The notes: generated by a model from the letters alone, not told the origin. A stretch of 64,000 nt of DNA from Streptomyces yangpuensis (GCF_001005295.1 NZ_LBMK01000008.1:62001-126000), one strand, 5' to 3'. Shown: positions 1-9,217, counted from the first letter of the stretch. A program made the numbers and translations.

Positions 1-2441
1 GCGAGTAGTTGTGCCAGGAAGAACGCCACGGAGGCGAAGCGCATGCGGTAGACGTAGCTCACGAGGCTGGCATTGGTCGGCCAGTAGCGGCGCTCGCCCT
101 GAAAGGTCTGCAGGTCCATCACGAGACCCGTACACGTCATCACCGAACCGAACGCAGCGATCTGGCCGATCGTGAGCGGTACGTACCCCCCGAGGGCCTG
201 GGTGATGAGGAGGTCGACTGCCGCCGGGATCGCGAACGCGAGCGTGACGAAGATCGCCTTCATCGGTCCGTGCCGACCCGGCAGATCACGCCACAGCGCC
301 CCGAGGAAGAACCCCCCGACAACCCAGGCGACCTGCCAGGAGAGGATCTCGACCGCGATCCAGAGGAACCCCGCCATATCCTGCGTGGTCACCACCCAGG
401 TGTCGTCTCGTACCGTGGCGGTCCAGTACAGCGCGCCGGTCACGGGCAGCCCGACGAGGCAGGCGTTGACGGCACCCCTGCGGGCGTTGCCCCACCACGT
501 GGACATGGGGCCACAGGCAAAGGGGAGATCGGCCGGCCTGATGCCTCCGGGCAATAACTGGTCCAGCCGGTCGATCTCGGCCTCGATCGACTCCCGCTCC
601 GCGGGACCCTCCGCCGAGTTGGCAGCATTCACATGGTGCAGACGTTCCTGCAGTTCTCGGAACCGGCGTGCCAAGCGCAGTACATCGGCCCTGTCCGTCC
701 GGGAGATCACATCTCCCAGCGGCGCTTCGTCGGCAAAGGGCTTCTCCAGCACGGAGGTGGAAAGACCCATGGCCAGCACGCCCCAGGCTGCGCACAGGGT
801 GAGCAGCAGGGAGAGAGCATCGGCGGAGAGGCCGTAGTAGAGCGTGAGAGGTGCGAAGGTGACCGCGAAGAGGACCACGAGGAGAAACCTCTCCGCCGCG
901 TGCGGTGTGTACGCCCCTTTCTCGTGCTGTTCGACTCGACAGGCCCGCAACACTCCGAGCACGGCCAGCGGCGCGAAGACGGAAACGAGGGTCAGCAACG
1001 GATCCGTGACGGTCTCCGGAAAGGCCAGCCACCAGAAGTCGAGCTCTGTCGCCCAAGAGAGCGCGTACTCAGGCCGACGAGGGTCGGCGAGCCAGCTGAT
1101 CCGCTCCCAGTAGCGTTCGAAGGCGAGATGGCTCCACAGGACGGTCGTCAGGGCTGCCGCAACGGCGGCACAAGCCATGACCCATGGGGGGAGCCGCGCC
1201 TCTCCGATCAGCAGAACCCGCTGTCCCGCCGCGATCACACCGAGCAGGCAGACGGCCATCAGTGCGGCGGAGGCCATGACCACGGTCCAGCCCGGAGGGG
1301 ACATTTGACGGTCGGCCGTGGGCAGCAACGTGAGGTCGTAGACCTCTGAAAGCCAATACCACCCGGTCAGGCCCAGGACGAGTACGCACGCGGATACCCG
1401 AAGACGCATCGGCAGACCGCCGAGCAGACACAGTGCAAGTCCGAGGAACGCCAGGCTGAACACGGCCACCGTTGGCGAGTAGTAGTAGGAGTCCCAGCCC
1501 CCCAACCGGTGGAGGAGTCCGTAGAGGTCGTCACCCAGGTATACGAGCAGACCCAGGAACACCAGGAGGAGCGCCCACCACCGCAGGAACTTCAGCGCTT
1601 TCGACTGATCCGGTGTCGGTTTGCCGGTGAGACTGCGCCTCAGTCGTCGGCCTGCGACCAGGAGCAGCGCGCCCATGGCGACGTACCAGAACGCCCGCGA
1701 GGCGCCGTAGTACCCCCAGGTCTCCCATGCCCGCCAGGTTTCGTCCAACGACGTCGTGATGAAGTGCCAGTGCTGTACCGCGGGCGGGCGGAAGGTGACC
1801 GTGGGATGCTGTTCCGGCCGCGCGAGCCGCCAGCTCAGCTTCGTGCCGCCTTCGCCGAAGGCCGCTGGGGGGTCGGCCGTCAGGGCTCCCGGTCCGCCCA
1901 GGTTGACGTGCACCTGCTTCCAGCGCGCTTTCTGCAGGCCGGGGGGCGGCCGCAGCTCGATGCGCCAGTCCTCCTTCGTCACTTTCAGCATCCAGGGACC
2001 GACATCGAAGGCGGAAACGGACTGTACCCACTGGGTAGCCTCGTAGTGAAGCTTCACCCACTGGTCATCGGCCTTCACCGTAACGGGCTTGAACCGCCAC
2101 TCAGGGACATGGTAGGGGCTCGGTTCCACCGGAGCCCTTTCCACGAGGCATGCCAGTGCTGTGCGGTAGTCCGGCGAGCGGGCGTCCAGGAGGAGCTCGG
2201 AGGCATGGCTCCACCCGGCGGGCACGCTGACGTCCATGGTGCTGATGAGCATGCTGTAGTCGTTGCCTCGGTGCCTGAACTCAGCCCGTACCGTGACCTC
2301 GGCCTTCTTGAGCTGGTCGACCCGGCAATCGGCCGGGACGGTCTCGGCAGCGCCGGCCTCCCCCATTGCAGGGGCTATGAGGCACAGAAGCAGCAATGGC
2401 ACACGCAGAAAGCGCAGCGCAGCGGAGCCGGGACGGATCAC
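1..2441 (-). CDS. Large polytopic membrane protein with signal peptide (partial, C-terminus outside window)
   Basis: The frame stays open from a GTG at 2441 to the left edge, so at least 813 residues are present and the C-terminus is missing. The GTG is chosen because AGGAAGGA lies just upstream and the next residues form a signal peptide (basic start, a run of Leu/Val, then A-G-A-A around residue 30). Residues about 33-235 look like an exported beta-rich domain. From about 245 on there are about nine hydrophobic segments, then a charged, probably cytoplasmic helical stretch near 575-640, then further membrane segments. I recognise no catalytic motif. It may belong to one of the uncharacterised actinobacterial membrane families (DUF6185 is one candidate), but that is a guess. 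Transcribed divergently from the gene at 2761. Confidence 0.75.
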   Translation of the reverse strand, partial: MIRPGSAALRFLRVPLLLLCLIAPAMGEAGAAETVPADCRVDQLKKAEVTVRAEFRHRGNDYSMLISTMDVSVPAGWSHASELLLDARSPDYRTALACLVERAPVEPSPYHVPEWRFKPVTVKADDQWVKLHYEATQWVQSVSAFDVGPWMLKVTKEDWRIELRPPPGLQKARWKQVHVNLGGPGALTADPPAAFGEGGTKLSWRLARPEQHPTVTFRPPAVQHWHFITTSLDETWRAWETWGYYGASRAFWYVAMGALLLVAGRRLRRSLTGKPTPDQSKALKFLRWWALLLVFLGLLVYLGDDLYGLLHRLGGWDSYYYSPTVAVFSLAFLGLALCLLGGLPMRLRVSACVLVLGLTGWYWLSEVYDLTLLPTADRQMSPPGWTVVMASAALMAVCLLGVIAAGQRVLLIGEARLPPWVMACAAVAAALTTVLWSHLAFERYWERISWLADPRRPEYALSWATELDFWWLAFPETVTDPLLTLVSVFAPLAVLGVLRACRVEQHEKGAYTPHAAERFLLVVLFAVTFAPLTLYYGLSADALSLLLTLCAAWGVLAMGLSTSVLEKPFADEAPLGDVISRTDRADVLRLARRFRELQERLHHVNAANSAEGPAERESIEAEIDRLDQLLPGGIRPADLPFACGPMSTWWGNARRGAVNACLVGLPVTGALYWTATVRDDTWVVTTQDMAGFLWIAVEILSWQVAWVVGGFFLGALWRDLPGRHGPMKAIFVTLAFAIPAAVDLLITQALGGYVPLTIGQIAAFGSVMTCTGLVMDLQTFQGERRYWPTNASLVSYVYRMRFASVAFFLAQLL

Positions 2442-2760
2442 CGACCCAGGGTCCTTCCTGTGCGACGCCTACCATGCTGCGTGACGCGTCGACGCGCAGG
2501 CAGGTTCACCCCAGCGGACGAGAGCGCCCGGAGGCGTTGCCCAGTGCGAGGCGGACCCGTGAGGGCGGAGGTTCCGGCGGCCGGACCTCTGATGCATGCA
2601 CGGTTCCCCCGGGCAGGCGGCCGCAGCGAGCCGACACGCTGCGGCGCGCGGCCGAGGAAGCGTCCGAGGGCTTCGTCGCGGCGGCGGCCGCGCTGCTGTA
2701 CTCAGGCCACCGTTGACCGGCGCCAGCCACCCCGCCCCGCGCACCGGGCAGGATGGGGCC
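2442..2760. other. Divergent intergenic region
   Basis: About 320 bp separate the leftward membrane protein from the rightward gene at 2761. A plus-strand stretch ending at 2716 encodes an Ala/Glu-rich helix-like tail, but it has no ribosome binding site and no family resemblance, so I do not call a gene. CAGGAT sits 6 nt before the GTG at 2761, which fits a leaderless -10. Confidence 0.4.
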
Positions 2761-3432
2761 GTGAGCTTCACCTTGCACGCCCGCAGAGTCCGCGACGAGC
2801 GCCTGAGCCCCGCCCGCCGCGGCGCGGCCCTGAGCAGCGCCGTCGTCCTGTACCGCCCGTTCGGATTCACCTGGACCCACGCCTACCTGAGCCTGTTCGG
2901 GGACACGCGCCGGGACCCGCGGGCCATGGTGACGGCGCTGGAGGTGCTGGAGCGCAGCAGGACCGCGCGCACGGCCGAGTGGGCGGAGTTCTCCCGACGC
3001 CGGACCACGGAGAAGCACGATGCGCACCGGCGTACGCCGTCGGCGGCCGACCGCGCTTGGGCTGCGGCCCTCCGATGGCCGGGGCCGGACCTGCACCACG
3101 CCCACCGGGTGATGGTGCTGCGGTGGTCGTGCCTGCCCACGCCCACGGCGCCGGAGCTGCGCCGTGAGGGGCTGGCCGGACTGGAACGGGCCGTCATGAC
3201 ACAGGTCGACGCCTACCTGGCGACGGACCCGCCGAACCCCGGGGCGGCGGCGGTCCTGGGCGCACTGCTGCCCCGGCTGCGCGAGGCCGCGGCCCGGACC
3301 CGGGGCGGACGGACGGGGAGCGGGCCGGCCGTGCGTGCCGACCGGTTGCGGATGATGGCCGAACTCGTCCACTGGGACCGCGGACCGGAACCGCGACCGG
3401 CGGACCCCGCCACGGGGTCTGCCCGGCCGTAA
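2761..3432 (+). CDS. Hypothetical protein, 223 aa
   Basis: The frame is open further upstream, but GTG 2761 is preferred: CAGGAT ends 6 nt before it, the leaderless arrangement seen repeatedly in this window, and coding character (Arg/Ala-rich helices, acidic patches) starts here. The protein looks soluble and alpha-helical with no signal peptide, membrane segment or cysteine cluster. No family is recognised. It ends 9 nt before the SUKH gene at 3442, so the two may be cotranscribed. Confidence 0.6.
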   Translation: MSFTLHARRVRDERLSPARRGAALSSAVVLYRPFGFTWTHAYLSLFGDTRRDPRAMVTALEVLERSRTARTAEWAEFSRRRTTEKHDAHRRTPSAADRAWAAALRWPGPDLHHAHRVMVLRWSCLPTPTAPELRREGLAGLERAVMTQVDAYLATDPPNPGAAAVLGALLPRLREAAARTRGGRTGSGPAVRADRLRMMAELVHWDRGPEPRPADPATGSARP

Positions 3433-3441
3433 GCTGCCCGC

Positions 3442-3876
3442 ATGTGGAGAGAGGCCGCCGGTGAGGCGGACGGAGAGGCCGGGTTCGGTGAGCCCGTCGG
3501 TGCGGACGCGGTGGCCGGCGCGGAGCGACGGCTCGGGGAACCGCTGCCCGCCGCACTGGTGAGTCTGCTCGGGGAATGCGACGGCATCGTCGGACACGAC
3601 GGGACCGACACGGTCTGGCCCCTGGATCAGATCGTCGAGCAGAACCTCTGCTTCCGGTCGGATCCCGCCTTCGCCCGGCTGTACATGCCGTTCGACGCCC
3701 TGCTCTTCTTCGGCGACAACGGGGGCGGCGACCAGTTCGCCTTCGTCCGCACTCCCGAACGCGAGGACATTTTTGTGTGGGAGCACGAGGACGACAGCCG
3801 GCGATGGGTCGCCCGGGACCTGCGGGACTACCTCGGACGGTCCCTGGCCGGCGGCGGGGACGACTGGTACCGGTAA
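3442..3876 (+). CDS. SMI1/KNR4 (SUKH) family protein, 144 aa
   Basis: A compact SUKH-type protein. It shows the expected acidic character, a GAERRLGEPLPAALVSLLGE-type helix near residues 25-45, a central segment with D-Q-I near residue 62, and a hydrophobic FFGDNGGGDQFAF strand-turn near 90-102, which is the family signature. SUKH proteins are often immunity factors against polymorphic toxins or general recruitment modules, but no toxin gene is adjacent, so the role here is open. TAAGCT, overlapping the stop codon of the upstream gene, lies 6 nt before the ATG and may be a leaderless -10. A second SUKH protein lies at 48803. Confidence 0.8.
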   Translation: MWREAAGEADGEAGFGEPVGADAVAGAERRLGEPLPAALVSLLGECDGIVGHDGTDTVWPLDQIVEQNLCFRSDPAFARLYMPFDALLFFGDNGGGDQFAFVRTPEREDIFVWEHEDDSRRWVARDLRDYLGRSLAGGGDDWYR

Positions 3877-3897
3877 CGCCCCGCGGTACCGCACGGC

Positions 3898-3939
3898 GGC
3901 CGGTGTCCGCCGCGACGGGGATCGCGGCCGACACCGGCC
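3898..3939. terminator. Inverted repeat between convergent genes
   Basis: Arms GGCCGGTGTC and GACACCGGCC (10 bp, perfect) flank a 22-nt GC-rich loop in the gap between the convergent genes ending at 3876 and 3970. Probably a bidirectional terminator; there is no U-tract. Confidence 0.45.
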
Positions 3940-3969
3940 GGTGCGCGCCGAAACGCGGGAAGCCACGGG

Positions 3970-4158
3970 CTACATGGGGTCCATGCCCCGGTCGTCCATG
4001 CGGCCCTCCTGCTCGCTCTGCTCCTGGAGGCGGCGGGCCTTCTCCTTCAGCCGGCGGCGCTCCTCCGGGTCCGTGGACCGTTCGGCGGCCTCGTTCAGCT
4101 CCTTGGCCTTCGTGCGCATCTGCTGGGACCGGCCCCGGGACTCGCCTGAAACGCTCAT
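3970..4158 (-). CDS. Small charged coiled-coil-like protein, 62 aa (DUF6381-like)
   Basis: The short protein starts at ATG 4158 behind GAGGAGC. It is almost entirely a highly charged helix: alternating Glu/Lys/Arg with repeated R-R-x-x-E-K-A-R patterns around residues 15-50, then a Met/Asp-rich tail. Such sequences are common in Streptomyces as small stress-associated proteins of unknown function; DUF6381 is my best family guess. It lies tail-to-tail with the SUKH gene and head-to-head with the molybdenum hydroxylase operon. The frame is open upstream to 4368, but that part is low-complexity and lacks a ribosome binding site. Confidence 0.65.
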   Translation of the reverse strand: MSVSGESRGRSQQMRTKAKELNEAAERSTDPEERRRLKEKARRLQEQSEQEGRMDDRGMDPM

Positions 4159-4304
4159 GATCGCTCCTCGGATCTGTGGGGGAGAGCGGGCGGATTCAGC
4201 GAACCAGCACTGCCGTACACCCGCATCTCGAACCGTCACCGAAGGTGATCCGCCGCGAATGGCCTCCCGCGGATGCCGGACCCCGGGTCCTCGGAGAACC
4301 TGTG

Positions 4305-5000
4305 GTGGTGAGCCCGACCGAGCACGCCGAGCATGCCGAGCATGCCGAGCCCGCCGAGGACGCCGCACCCGCCACCGCCGGCACCGTCACGCTGCGCGTC
4401 AACGGCAGGGAACACACCCTGCGGACCGACCACCGCGTCACCCTTCTCGACCTCCTGCGGGAGCACCTGGGCCTGACCGGGCCGAAGAAGGGATGCGACC
4501 ACGGCCAGTGCGGTGCCTGCACGGTGCTCCTCGACGGACGGCGGGCCAACAGCTGCCTGCTCCTCGCGGTCGCCCACAACGGCGCGGAGGTCGTCACCGT
4601 GGAGGGCCTCGCCGCCATCACCCCCGGCGGCGGCCCGCACCCGCTCCAGCGGGCCTTCCTGCGGCGCGACGCCTTCCAGTGCGGCTTCTGCACACCTGGC
4701 CAGCTGTGTTCCGCCGTCGGGGCGCTCGCCGAGGCCGCCGCGGGCCACCCCTCGGCCGTCACCCCGGAAGCGGCCCTCGCCGAGCCCGGACGCCCGGTGG
4801 AGCCGACCGCGCCGGAGCTCAGGGAACGGCTCAGCGGCAACCTGTGCCGGTGCGGCGCCTACCCGGCCATCGTCCGGGCCGTGGCCGACACGGTGACCGA
4901 CGGCGCGGCCGACGGCGACGGCGACGGCGACAGCGACAGCGAGGCCGGGCCCGGGGCCGACGCCGCAGCCGCGCCCACGCCCGGAGGAGGCCCCGTATGA
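4305..5000 (+). CDS. 2Fe-2S subunit of xanthine-dehydrogenase-family aldehyde oxidoreductase (PaoA-like)
   Basis: Small iron-sulfur subunit of a three-subunit molybdenum hydroxylase. The plant-type ferredoxin cluster is visible as C64-x4-C69-x2-C72-x11-C84 (GCDHGQCGAC). The second 2Fe-2S domain follows with CGFC near 125 and CRCG near 180. Three GTG codons in a row (4302, 4305, 4308) could start it; 4305 is best spaced from GGAG at 4293. The N-terminus carries an in-frame 9-bp repeat encoding H-A-E three times, and the C-terminus an acidic Asp/Gly/Ser tail, both probably disordered. There is no Tat signal, unlike E. coli PaoA. Its stop overlaps the ATG of the next gene by 4 bp (ATGA), so the subunits are translationally coupled. 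Confidence 0.88.
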   Translation: MVSPTEHAEHAEHAEPAEDAAPATAGTVTLRVNGREHTLRTDHRVTLLDLLREHLGLTGPKKGCDHGQCGACTVLLDGRRANSCLLLAVAHNGAEVVTVEGLAAITPGGGPHPLQRAFLRRDAFQCGFCTPGQLCSAVGALAEAAAGHPSAVTPEAALAEPGRPVEPTAPELRERLSGNLCRCGAYPAIVRAVADTVTDGAADGDGDGDSDSEAGPGADAAAAPTPGGGPV

Positions 5001-6052
5001 AGCCCTTCGGATATGTCCGGGCCGGCAGCCTGCGCGAGGCGGCCGCGGCCTACGCCGCCCACCCGGACCCCCGCTACCTCGGCGGCGGCACCAACCTCGT
5101 GGACCTTATGAAGCTCGGCGTCGAGACCCCCGCCACCCTCATCGACGTCTCCCGGCTGCCGCTGGACGCCGTCGAGGAGCGGCCCGGGGGCGGCCTGCGC
5201 ATCGGAGCCACCGCCCGCAACAGCGACGTGGCCGCCCATCCCCTCGTACGGACCCACCACCCGCTCGTCTCCCGGGCCCTGCTCGCCGGTGCGTCCGGCC
5301 AGCTGCGCAACATCGCCACCATCGGCGGCAACCTGCTCCAGCGCACCCGCTGCCCGTACTTCCAGGACGTCTCCAAGGCGTGCAACAAACGGCTGCCGGG
5401 CACCGGGTGCGCCGCCCTGGAGGGCGTCCACCGCGAGCACGCCGTCCTCGGGCACTCCGCGCACTGCATCGCCACCCACCCCTCGGACCTGGCCGTGGCC
5501 CTCGCCGCACTCGACGCCGACATCGAGCTGTACGGCGGCGACGGCAGCGGCGGGACCGACGACGACGGCGACGGCGACGGCGACGGCACCCGGACCGTCG
5601 CCGCCACCGACTTCCACCGACTGCCCGGCGACCATCCCGAGCGGGACACCGTCATCCGCCCGGGGGAGCTCGTCACCGCCGTGCTCCTGCCCGCCCCGGC
5701 ACCCGGCGCCGTCTCCCTCTACCGCAAGGTCCGCGACCGGGCCTCCTACGCCTTCGCGCTGGCCTCCGTCGCCGCGGTCCTCGACCTCGACCCGGCCACG
5801 GGCCGAGTCCGGCACGTCGCCCTCGCCCTCGGCGGTCTCGCCCACCGGCCCTGGCGGGCGACCACGGCCGAACGGGCACTGACCGGGGCCGTCCCCGACG
5901 CCGACACCGTCCGGCGGGCCGTCGACGCCGAACTCGACCGGGCCCGGCCCCTGCGCGACAACGCCCACAAGGTCGTCCTCGCCCGCAACCTCGCCCGTGA
6001 CGCGCTCACCACACTCACCACGCTCGCCGCGACCGCCCGCCGGGCACCGTAG
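4997..6052 (+). CDS. FAD-binding subunit with predicted 4Fe-4S insert (PaoB-like)
   Basis: Middle subunit (351 aa) that passes electrons via FAD. The FAD domain shows LGGGTNLVDLM near residues 34-44 and IGGNLLQRTRCPYFQD near 113-128. Downstream, the cysteines in RCPYF, KACNKR and GTGCAALEG match the extra 4Fe-4S segment that distinguishes PaoB from ordinary xanthine dehydrogenase FAD subunits. A short Asp/Gly-rich insertion at about 175-195 is DNA-repetitive (GACGGC units). The C-terminal CO-dehydrogenase-type flavoprotein domain is complete. ATG 4997 overlaps the upstream stop. Confidence 0.88.
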   Translation: MKPFGYVRAGSLREAAAAYAAHPDPRYLGGGTNLVDLMKLGVETPATLIDVSRLPLDAVEERPGGGLRIGATARNSDVAAHPLVRTHHPLVSRALLAGASGQLRNIATIGGNLLQRTRCPYFQDVSKACNKRLPGTGCAALEGVHREHAVLGHSAHCIATHPSDLAVALAALDADIELYGGDGSGGTDDDGDGDGDGTRTVAATDFHRLPGDHPERDTVIRPGELVTAVLLPAPAPGAVSLYRKVRDRASYAFALASVAAVLDLDPATGRVRHVALALGGLAHRPWRATTAERALTGAVPDADTVRRAVDAELDRARPLRDNAHKVVLARNLARDALTTLTTLAATARRAP

Positions 6053-6160
6053 AGCGCCGCCGGGCACCGTAGAGCGCCGCCGGTCACCCCGCCGCCGGTC
6101 ACCCCGCCGCCGGTCACCCCGCCCCCGGTGACCCCATCCGCGGTGACCCCATCCGCGGTC
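6041..6160 (+). repeat. Short tandem repeats at the PaoB/PaoC-like junction
   Basis: A 20-bp unit (CGGGCACCGTAGAGCGCCGC) is exactly duplicated at 6041-6060 and 6061-6080; the first copy contains the stop codon of the upstream gene. Three 15-bp CGGTCACCCCGCCGC-like units and two GGTGACCCCATCCGC-like units follow. This is probably slippage-type expansion rather than a functional array. Confidence 0.7.
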
Positions 6161-6181
6161 AGATCCCGACAGGAGCAGGCC

Positions 6182-8269
6182 ATGCCCCCGCACACCGCCC
6201 TCGGCACCGCCACCGTCCGCGCGGAGGGCCCCGACAAGCTCAGCGGCGCCGCACGCTACGCCGCCGACCACACCCCGCCCGGCTGCGCCTACGCCGTCCC
6301 CGTCCCCGCCACCGTCCCGCACGGCCGCGTCACCGCCGTGGACACCGTCGCGGCCCTGCGCCTGCCCGGCGTCCTCGCTGTCCTCACCCCGCACGACGCA
6401 CTCCGCCTGGGCCCCTCCGACGACGCCACGCTCCAGATCCTCCAGGACACCGCCGTCCCGCACCGCGGCTGGTGCGTTGCCCTCGCGATCGCCGACACCC
6501 CGGAGGCAGCACAAGCCGCCGCCCAAGCCGTACGCGTCGACTACGCCGCCGAGCCGCACGACGTACTCCTGCGCGAGGACCACCCCGACGCCCGCACCCC
6601 CGAGGAGGCGGGCGGCTTCCCCGCCCACCGCGAACGCGGCGACCCCGACGCGGCCCTCGCCGCCGCCCCCGTACGGATCGAACGCATCTACACCGTGCCG
6701 CCGCTGCACAACCACCCGATGGAGCCACACGCGGCCACGGCCCTCTGGGACGCCGCGACCGGCCGGCTGACCGTGTACGACTCCAGCCAGGGGGCCGGCA
6801 CCGTCCGCACCGCGCTCGCCTCTCTCTTCGACCTGCCGGCGGAGCACGTCACCGTCGTCTCCGAACACGTCGGCGGCGGCTTCGGCTGCAAGGGCACCCC
6901 CCGCCCGCACGTGGTCCTGGCGGTCATGGCCGCCCGGCACACCGGACGCCCCGTCAAGCTCGTCCTGCCGCGCCGCCAGCTGGCGGCGACGGTCGGGCAC
7001 CGCGCTCCCACCCTGCAGCGGATCGGCCTGGGCGCGCGCCGCGACGGCACCCTCACCGCCTACACGCACACGGTCACCACCCACACCTCCCGCGTGGGGG
7101 AGTTCGTCGAACCGGCCGCCGTCCCGGGCCGCGTCATGTACGCCGTCCCCGACAGCCGCACCACCCACCGCGTCGTCGCCCTCGACGTCCCCACCCCCTC
7201 CTGGATGCGGGCCCCCGGGGAGACACCCGGCATGTACGCCCTGGAGTCGGCCATGGACGAACTGGCCGACGAGCTCGGCATGGACCCGATCGAGCTGCGG
7301 ATCCGCAACGAGCCCGCGGTAGAGCCGGACAGCGGGCGCCCGTTCAGCAGCCGCCACCTCGTCGAGTGCCTGCGCGAGGGGGCGGACCGGTTCGGCTGGG
7401 CCGCCCTGCGCACCCCGCGGCGGGACGGGCCGCTGCTGTGCGGGGTGGGGGTGGCCGCCGCCACCTACCCGGTGTGGGTCGCCGCCTCCTCGGCCAGGGC
7501 CCACGCCCGGCCCGACGGCAGCTACCTCGTCGAGATCGACGCCACCGACCTCGGGACCGGTGCCCGCACCGTCCTGACCCAGGTGGCCGCCGACGCCCTG
7601 GGCGTCCCGCTCGCGTCCGTGACGGCCGCCATCGGCAGCAGTGACCTGCCGGCCGCGCTGCTGGCCGGCGGCTCCGCCGGCACGGCCTCCTGGGGCTGGG
7701 CGGTCCACGACGCCTGCACCGCGCTGGCCGCCGCCCTGGCCCGGCACCGGGGGCCGCTGCCGCCCGAGGGGCTGTCGGCGTCCGCCGACACCACCGAGCA
7801 GGCGAAGCAGAAGCCGCCGTACGCGCGCCACGCCTTCGGCGCGCACTTCGCCGAGGTCCGGGTCGACACCGTCACCGGGGAGGTGCGCGTGCGCCGCATG
7901 CTCGGCGTGTACGCGGCCGGCCGCATCCTGAACCCTACGACCGCCCGCTCCCAGTTCGTCGGCGGCATGATCATGGGCCTGGGCATGGCCCTGACCGAGC
8001 ACAGCACCGTCGACCCCGTCCACGGCGACTTCGTCGAGTGCGACCTCGCGTCATACCACGTGCCCGTGCACGCCGACGTGCCCGACATCGAGGCGCACTG
8101 GATCGACGAGGACGACCCCCACCTGAACCCGACGGGCGGCAAGGGCATCGGCGAGATCGGCATCGTCGGGGTGGCCGCCGCGATCGGCAACGCGGTCAGC
8201 CACGCCACGGGGCGCAGGCTGCGCGAACTGCCCCTCACGCCGGACCGGATCCTGGCCGCCCTCGGCTGA
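6182..8269 (+). CDS. Molybdopterin-binding subunit of xanthine-dehydrogenase-family oxidoreductase (PaoC-like)
   Basis: Catalytic large subunit (695 aa), expected to oxidise aldehydes or related compounds at a Mo-pterin centre. It has GPDKLSGAARYAAD at the N-terminus, the VGGGFGCKG molybdopterin-binding loop near residue 235, a WMRAPGETPGMYALES segment near 340, and GKGIGEIGIVG near 655 carrying the conserved catalytic Glu. AGGAG precedes ATG 6182. Length and domain order match PaoC-type subunits. No cofactor-insertion chaperone (XdhC/PaoD type) is encoded nearby, so maturation must rely on a gene elsewhere. Substrate cannot be read from sequence. Confidence 0.9.
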   Translation: MPPHTALGTATVRAEGPDKLSGAARYAADHTPPGCAYAVPVPATVPHGRVTAVDTVAALRLPGVLAVLTPHDALRLGPSDDATLQILQDTAVPHRGWCVALAIADTPEAAQAAAQAVRVDYAAEPHDVLLREDHPDARTPEEAGGFPAHRERGDPDAALAAAPVRIERIYTVPPLHNHPMEPHAATALWDAATGRLTVYDSSQGAGTVRTALASLFDLPAEHVTVVSEHVGGGFGCKGTPRPHVVLAVMAARHTGRPVKLVLPRRQLAATVGHRAPTLQRIGLGARRDGTLTAYTHTVTTHTSRVGEFVEPAAVPGRVMYAVPDSRTTHRVVALDVPTPSWMRAPGETPGMYALESAMDELADELGMDPIELRIRNEPAVEPDSGRPFSSRHLVECLREGADRFGWAALRTPRRDGPLLCGVGVAAATYPVWVAASSARAHARPDGSYLVEIDATDLGTGARTVLTQVAADALGVPLASVTAAIGSSDLPAALLAGGSAGTASWGWAVHDACTALAAALARHRGPLPPEGLSASADTTEQAKQKPPYARHAFGAHFAEVRVDTVTGEVRVRRMLGVYAAGRILNPTTARSQFVGGMIMGLGMALTEHSTVDPVHGDFVECDLASYHVPVHADVPDIEAHWIDEDDPHLNPTGGKGIGEIGIVGVAAAIGNAVSHATGRRLRELPLTPDRILAALG

Positions 8270-8383
8270 CGGGCACCGCCCCGCGCCGGGGCACCGCCCC
8301 GGGCACCGCCCTGGGCCCCGCGCCGGGCCCGCGCCGGGCACCGCCCCGGGCACCGGCCCCGTCCCGTGCCCGGGCACCGCCCC
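8270..8383. repeat. GC-rich degenerate repeat between convergent genes
   Basis: About six imperfect copies of GGGCACCGCCCC fill the gap between the molybdopterin subunit and the convergent VOC gene. The sequence is self-complementary enough to form several hairpins, so it may act as a bidirectional terminator. Confidence 0.55.
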
Positions 8384-8392
8384 CGTGTCCGG

Positions 8393-9217
8393 TCAGTACA
8401 GGCCCGGCCGGGCCAGGTCCTCCTCCGAGTCCGCCCCGAGCGCGGTGGTGAGGGTGAAGAGCGCCCCGTCGGGGTCGCGGAGCGTCACCCACCGCTCCGC
8501 GGCGTTCGAGGTGATGTCCGAGACCATGCGCCCGCCCAGCATGACGGCCGCCTCGATCGCGGGCCGGAGCCTGGGCACCCGGAAGTGGACGTGCCAGCGT
8601 GGCCGGGTGTGCGGGGAGTAGGCGGCGAGTTCGACGGGACCGCTGTTCAGGCGGGCCACCGGCTCGCCGTTCTGCCGCAGCACGACCTGGTCCTCCTCGT
8701 ACGAGACCGTGCAGCAGCCCGGCCGGTCGGTGGCCCACTCCAGGACCGCGCCGTAGAACATCGCCGCGTCGAGGGCGTTGCGGGTACGCAGTTCCAGCCA
8801 GGCCGGCAGCGGGCCCTTGCCGGCCCGCCAGTCCGCGGCCACGTCGCCCTCCCAGATGCCGAAGACCGCCCCGTCGGGGTCGGCGACGAGCGCCGCGCGA
8901 CCCCAGGACTCGAAGGAGACCGGCCCGACCGCGATGGTGCCCGTCCGCTCCCGGATGCGGTCCACCGCCACGTCGGCGTCGTCCACGGCGAAGTACGGGG
9001 TCCACGCCGCGGCGACCCCCAGATCCGCGGCCAGCGCGCCGATGCCCGCCACCGGTACCCGGTCGAGGAAGGCCACCGAGAACGCCTCGCCGAGGCGGGC
9101 CGGGCGGAACCGCCAGCCGGCCACGGCACGGTAGAACCGCTGGGCCGTCTCGAGGTCGCGCGTCATCAGGCTCACCCAGCACGGCGCCCCGAAGACCTCC
9201 CGTGTCGAAATCTCCAC
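8393..9217 (-). CDS. Two-domain VOC (glyoxalase/bleomycin resistance) family protein
   Basis: A 274-aa protein with two tandem VOC modules. The first begins with TPCWV-like GAPCWVSLMTRDLETAQRF and ends near WEGDVAADW. The second begins with LELRTRNALDAAMFYGAVL and ends with WVTLRDPDGALFTL. This is the organisation of small-molecule-binding or metal-dependent VOC enzymes in actinobacteria; the ligand is unknown. GTG 9217 is chosen because GGAG sits 6 nt upstream and homology-like sequence starts here; the frame extends upstream without coding character. Confidence 0.82.
   Translation of the reverse strand: MEISTREVFGAPCWVSLMTRDLETAQRFYRAVAGWRFRPARLGEAFSVAFLDRVPVAGIGALAADLGVAAAWTPYFAVDDADVAVDRIRERTGTIAVGPVSFESWGRAALVADPDGAVFGIWEGDVAADWRAGKGPLPAWLELRTRNALDAAMFYGAVLEWATDRPGCCTVSYEEDQVVLRQNGEPVARLNSGPVELAAYSPHTRPRWHVHFRVPRLRPAIEAAVMLGGRMVSDITSNAAERWVTLRDPDGALFTLTTALGADSEEDLARPGLY

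Noticed and set aside
2396..2716. Plus-strand frame ending in an Ala/Glu-rich helix
   Set aside because: No ribosome binding site, overlaps the start region of the minus-strand membrane gene, no family resemblance.
3442..3876. Treating the SUKH protein as a toxin immunity gene
   Set aside because: No polymorphic toxin or secretion-linked gene is adjacent; SUKH proteins also have other roles.
4859..8023. Long minus-strand open frame opposite the molybdenum hydroxylase genes
   Set aside because: Gly/Val/Arg-rich translation without motifs; the plus strand has clear iron-sulfur and molybdopterin motifs in three frames.
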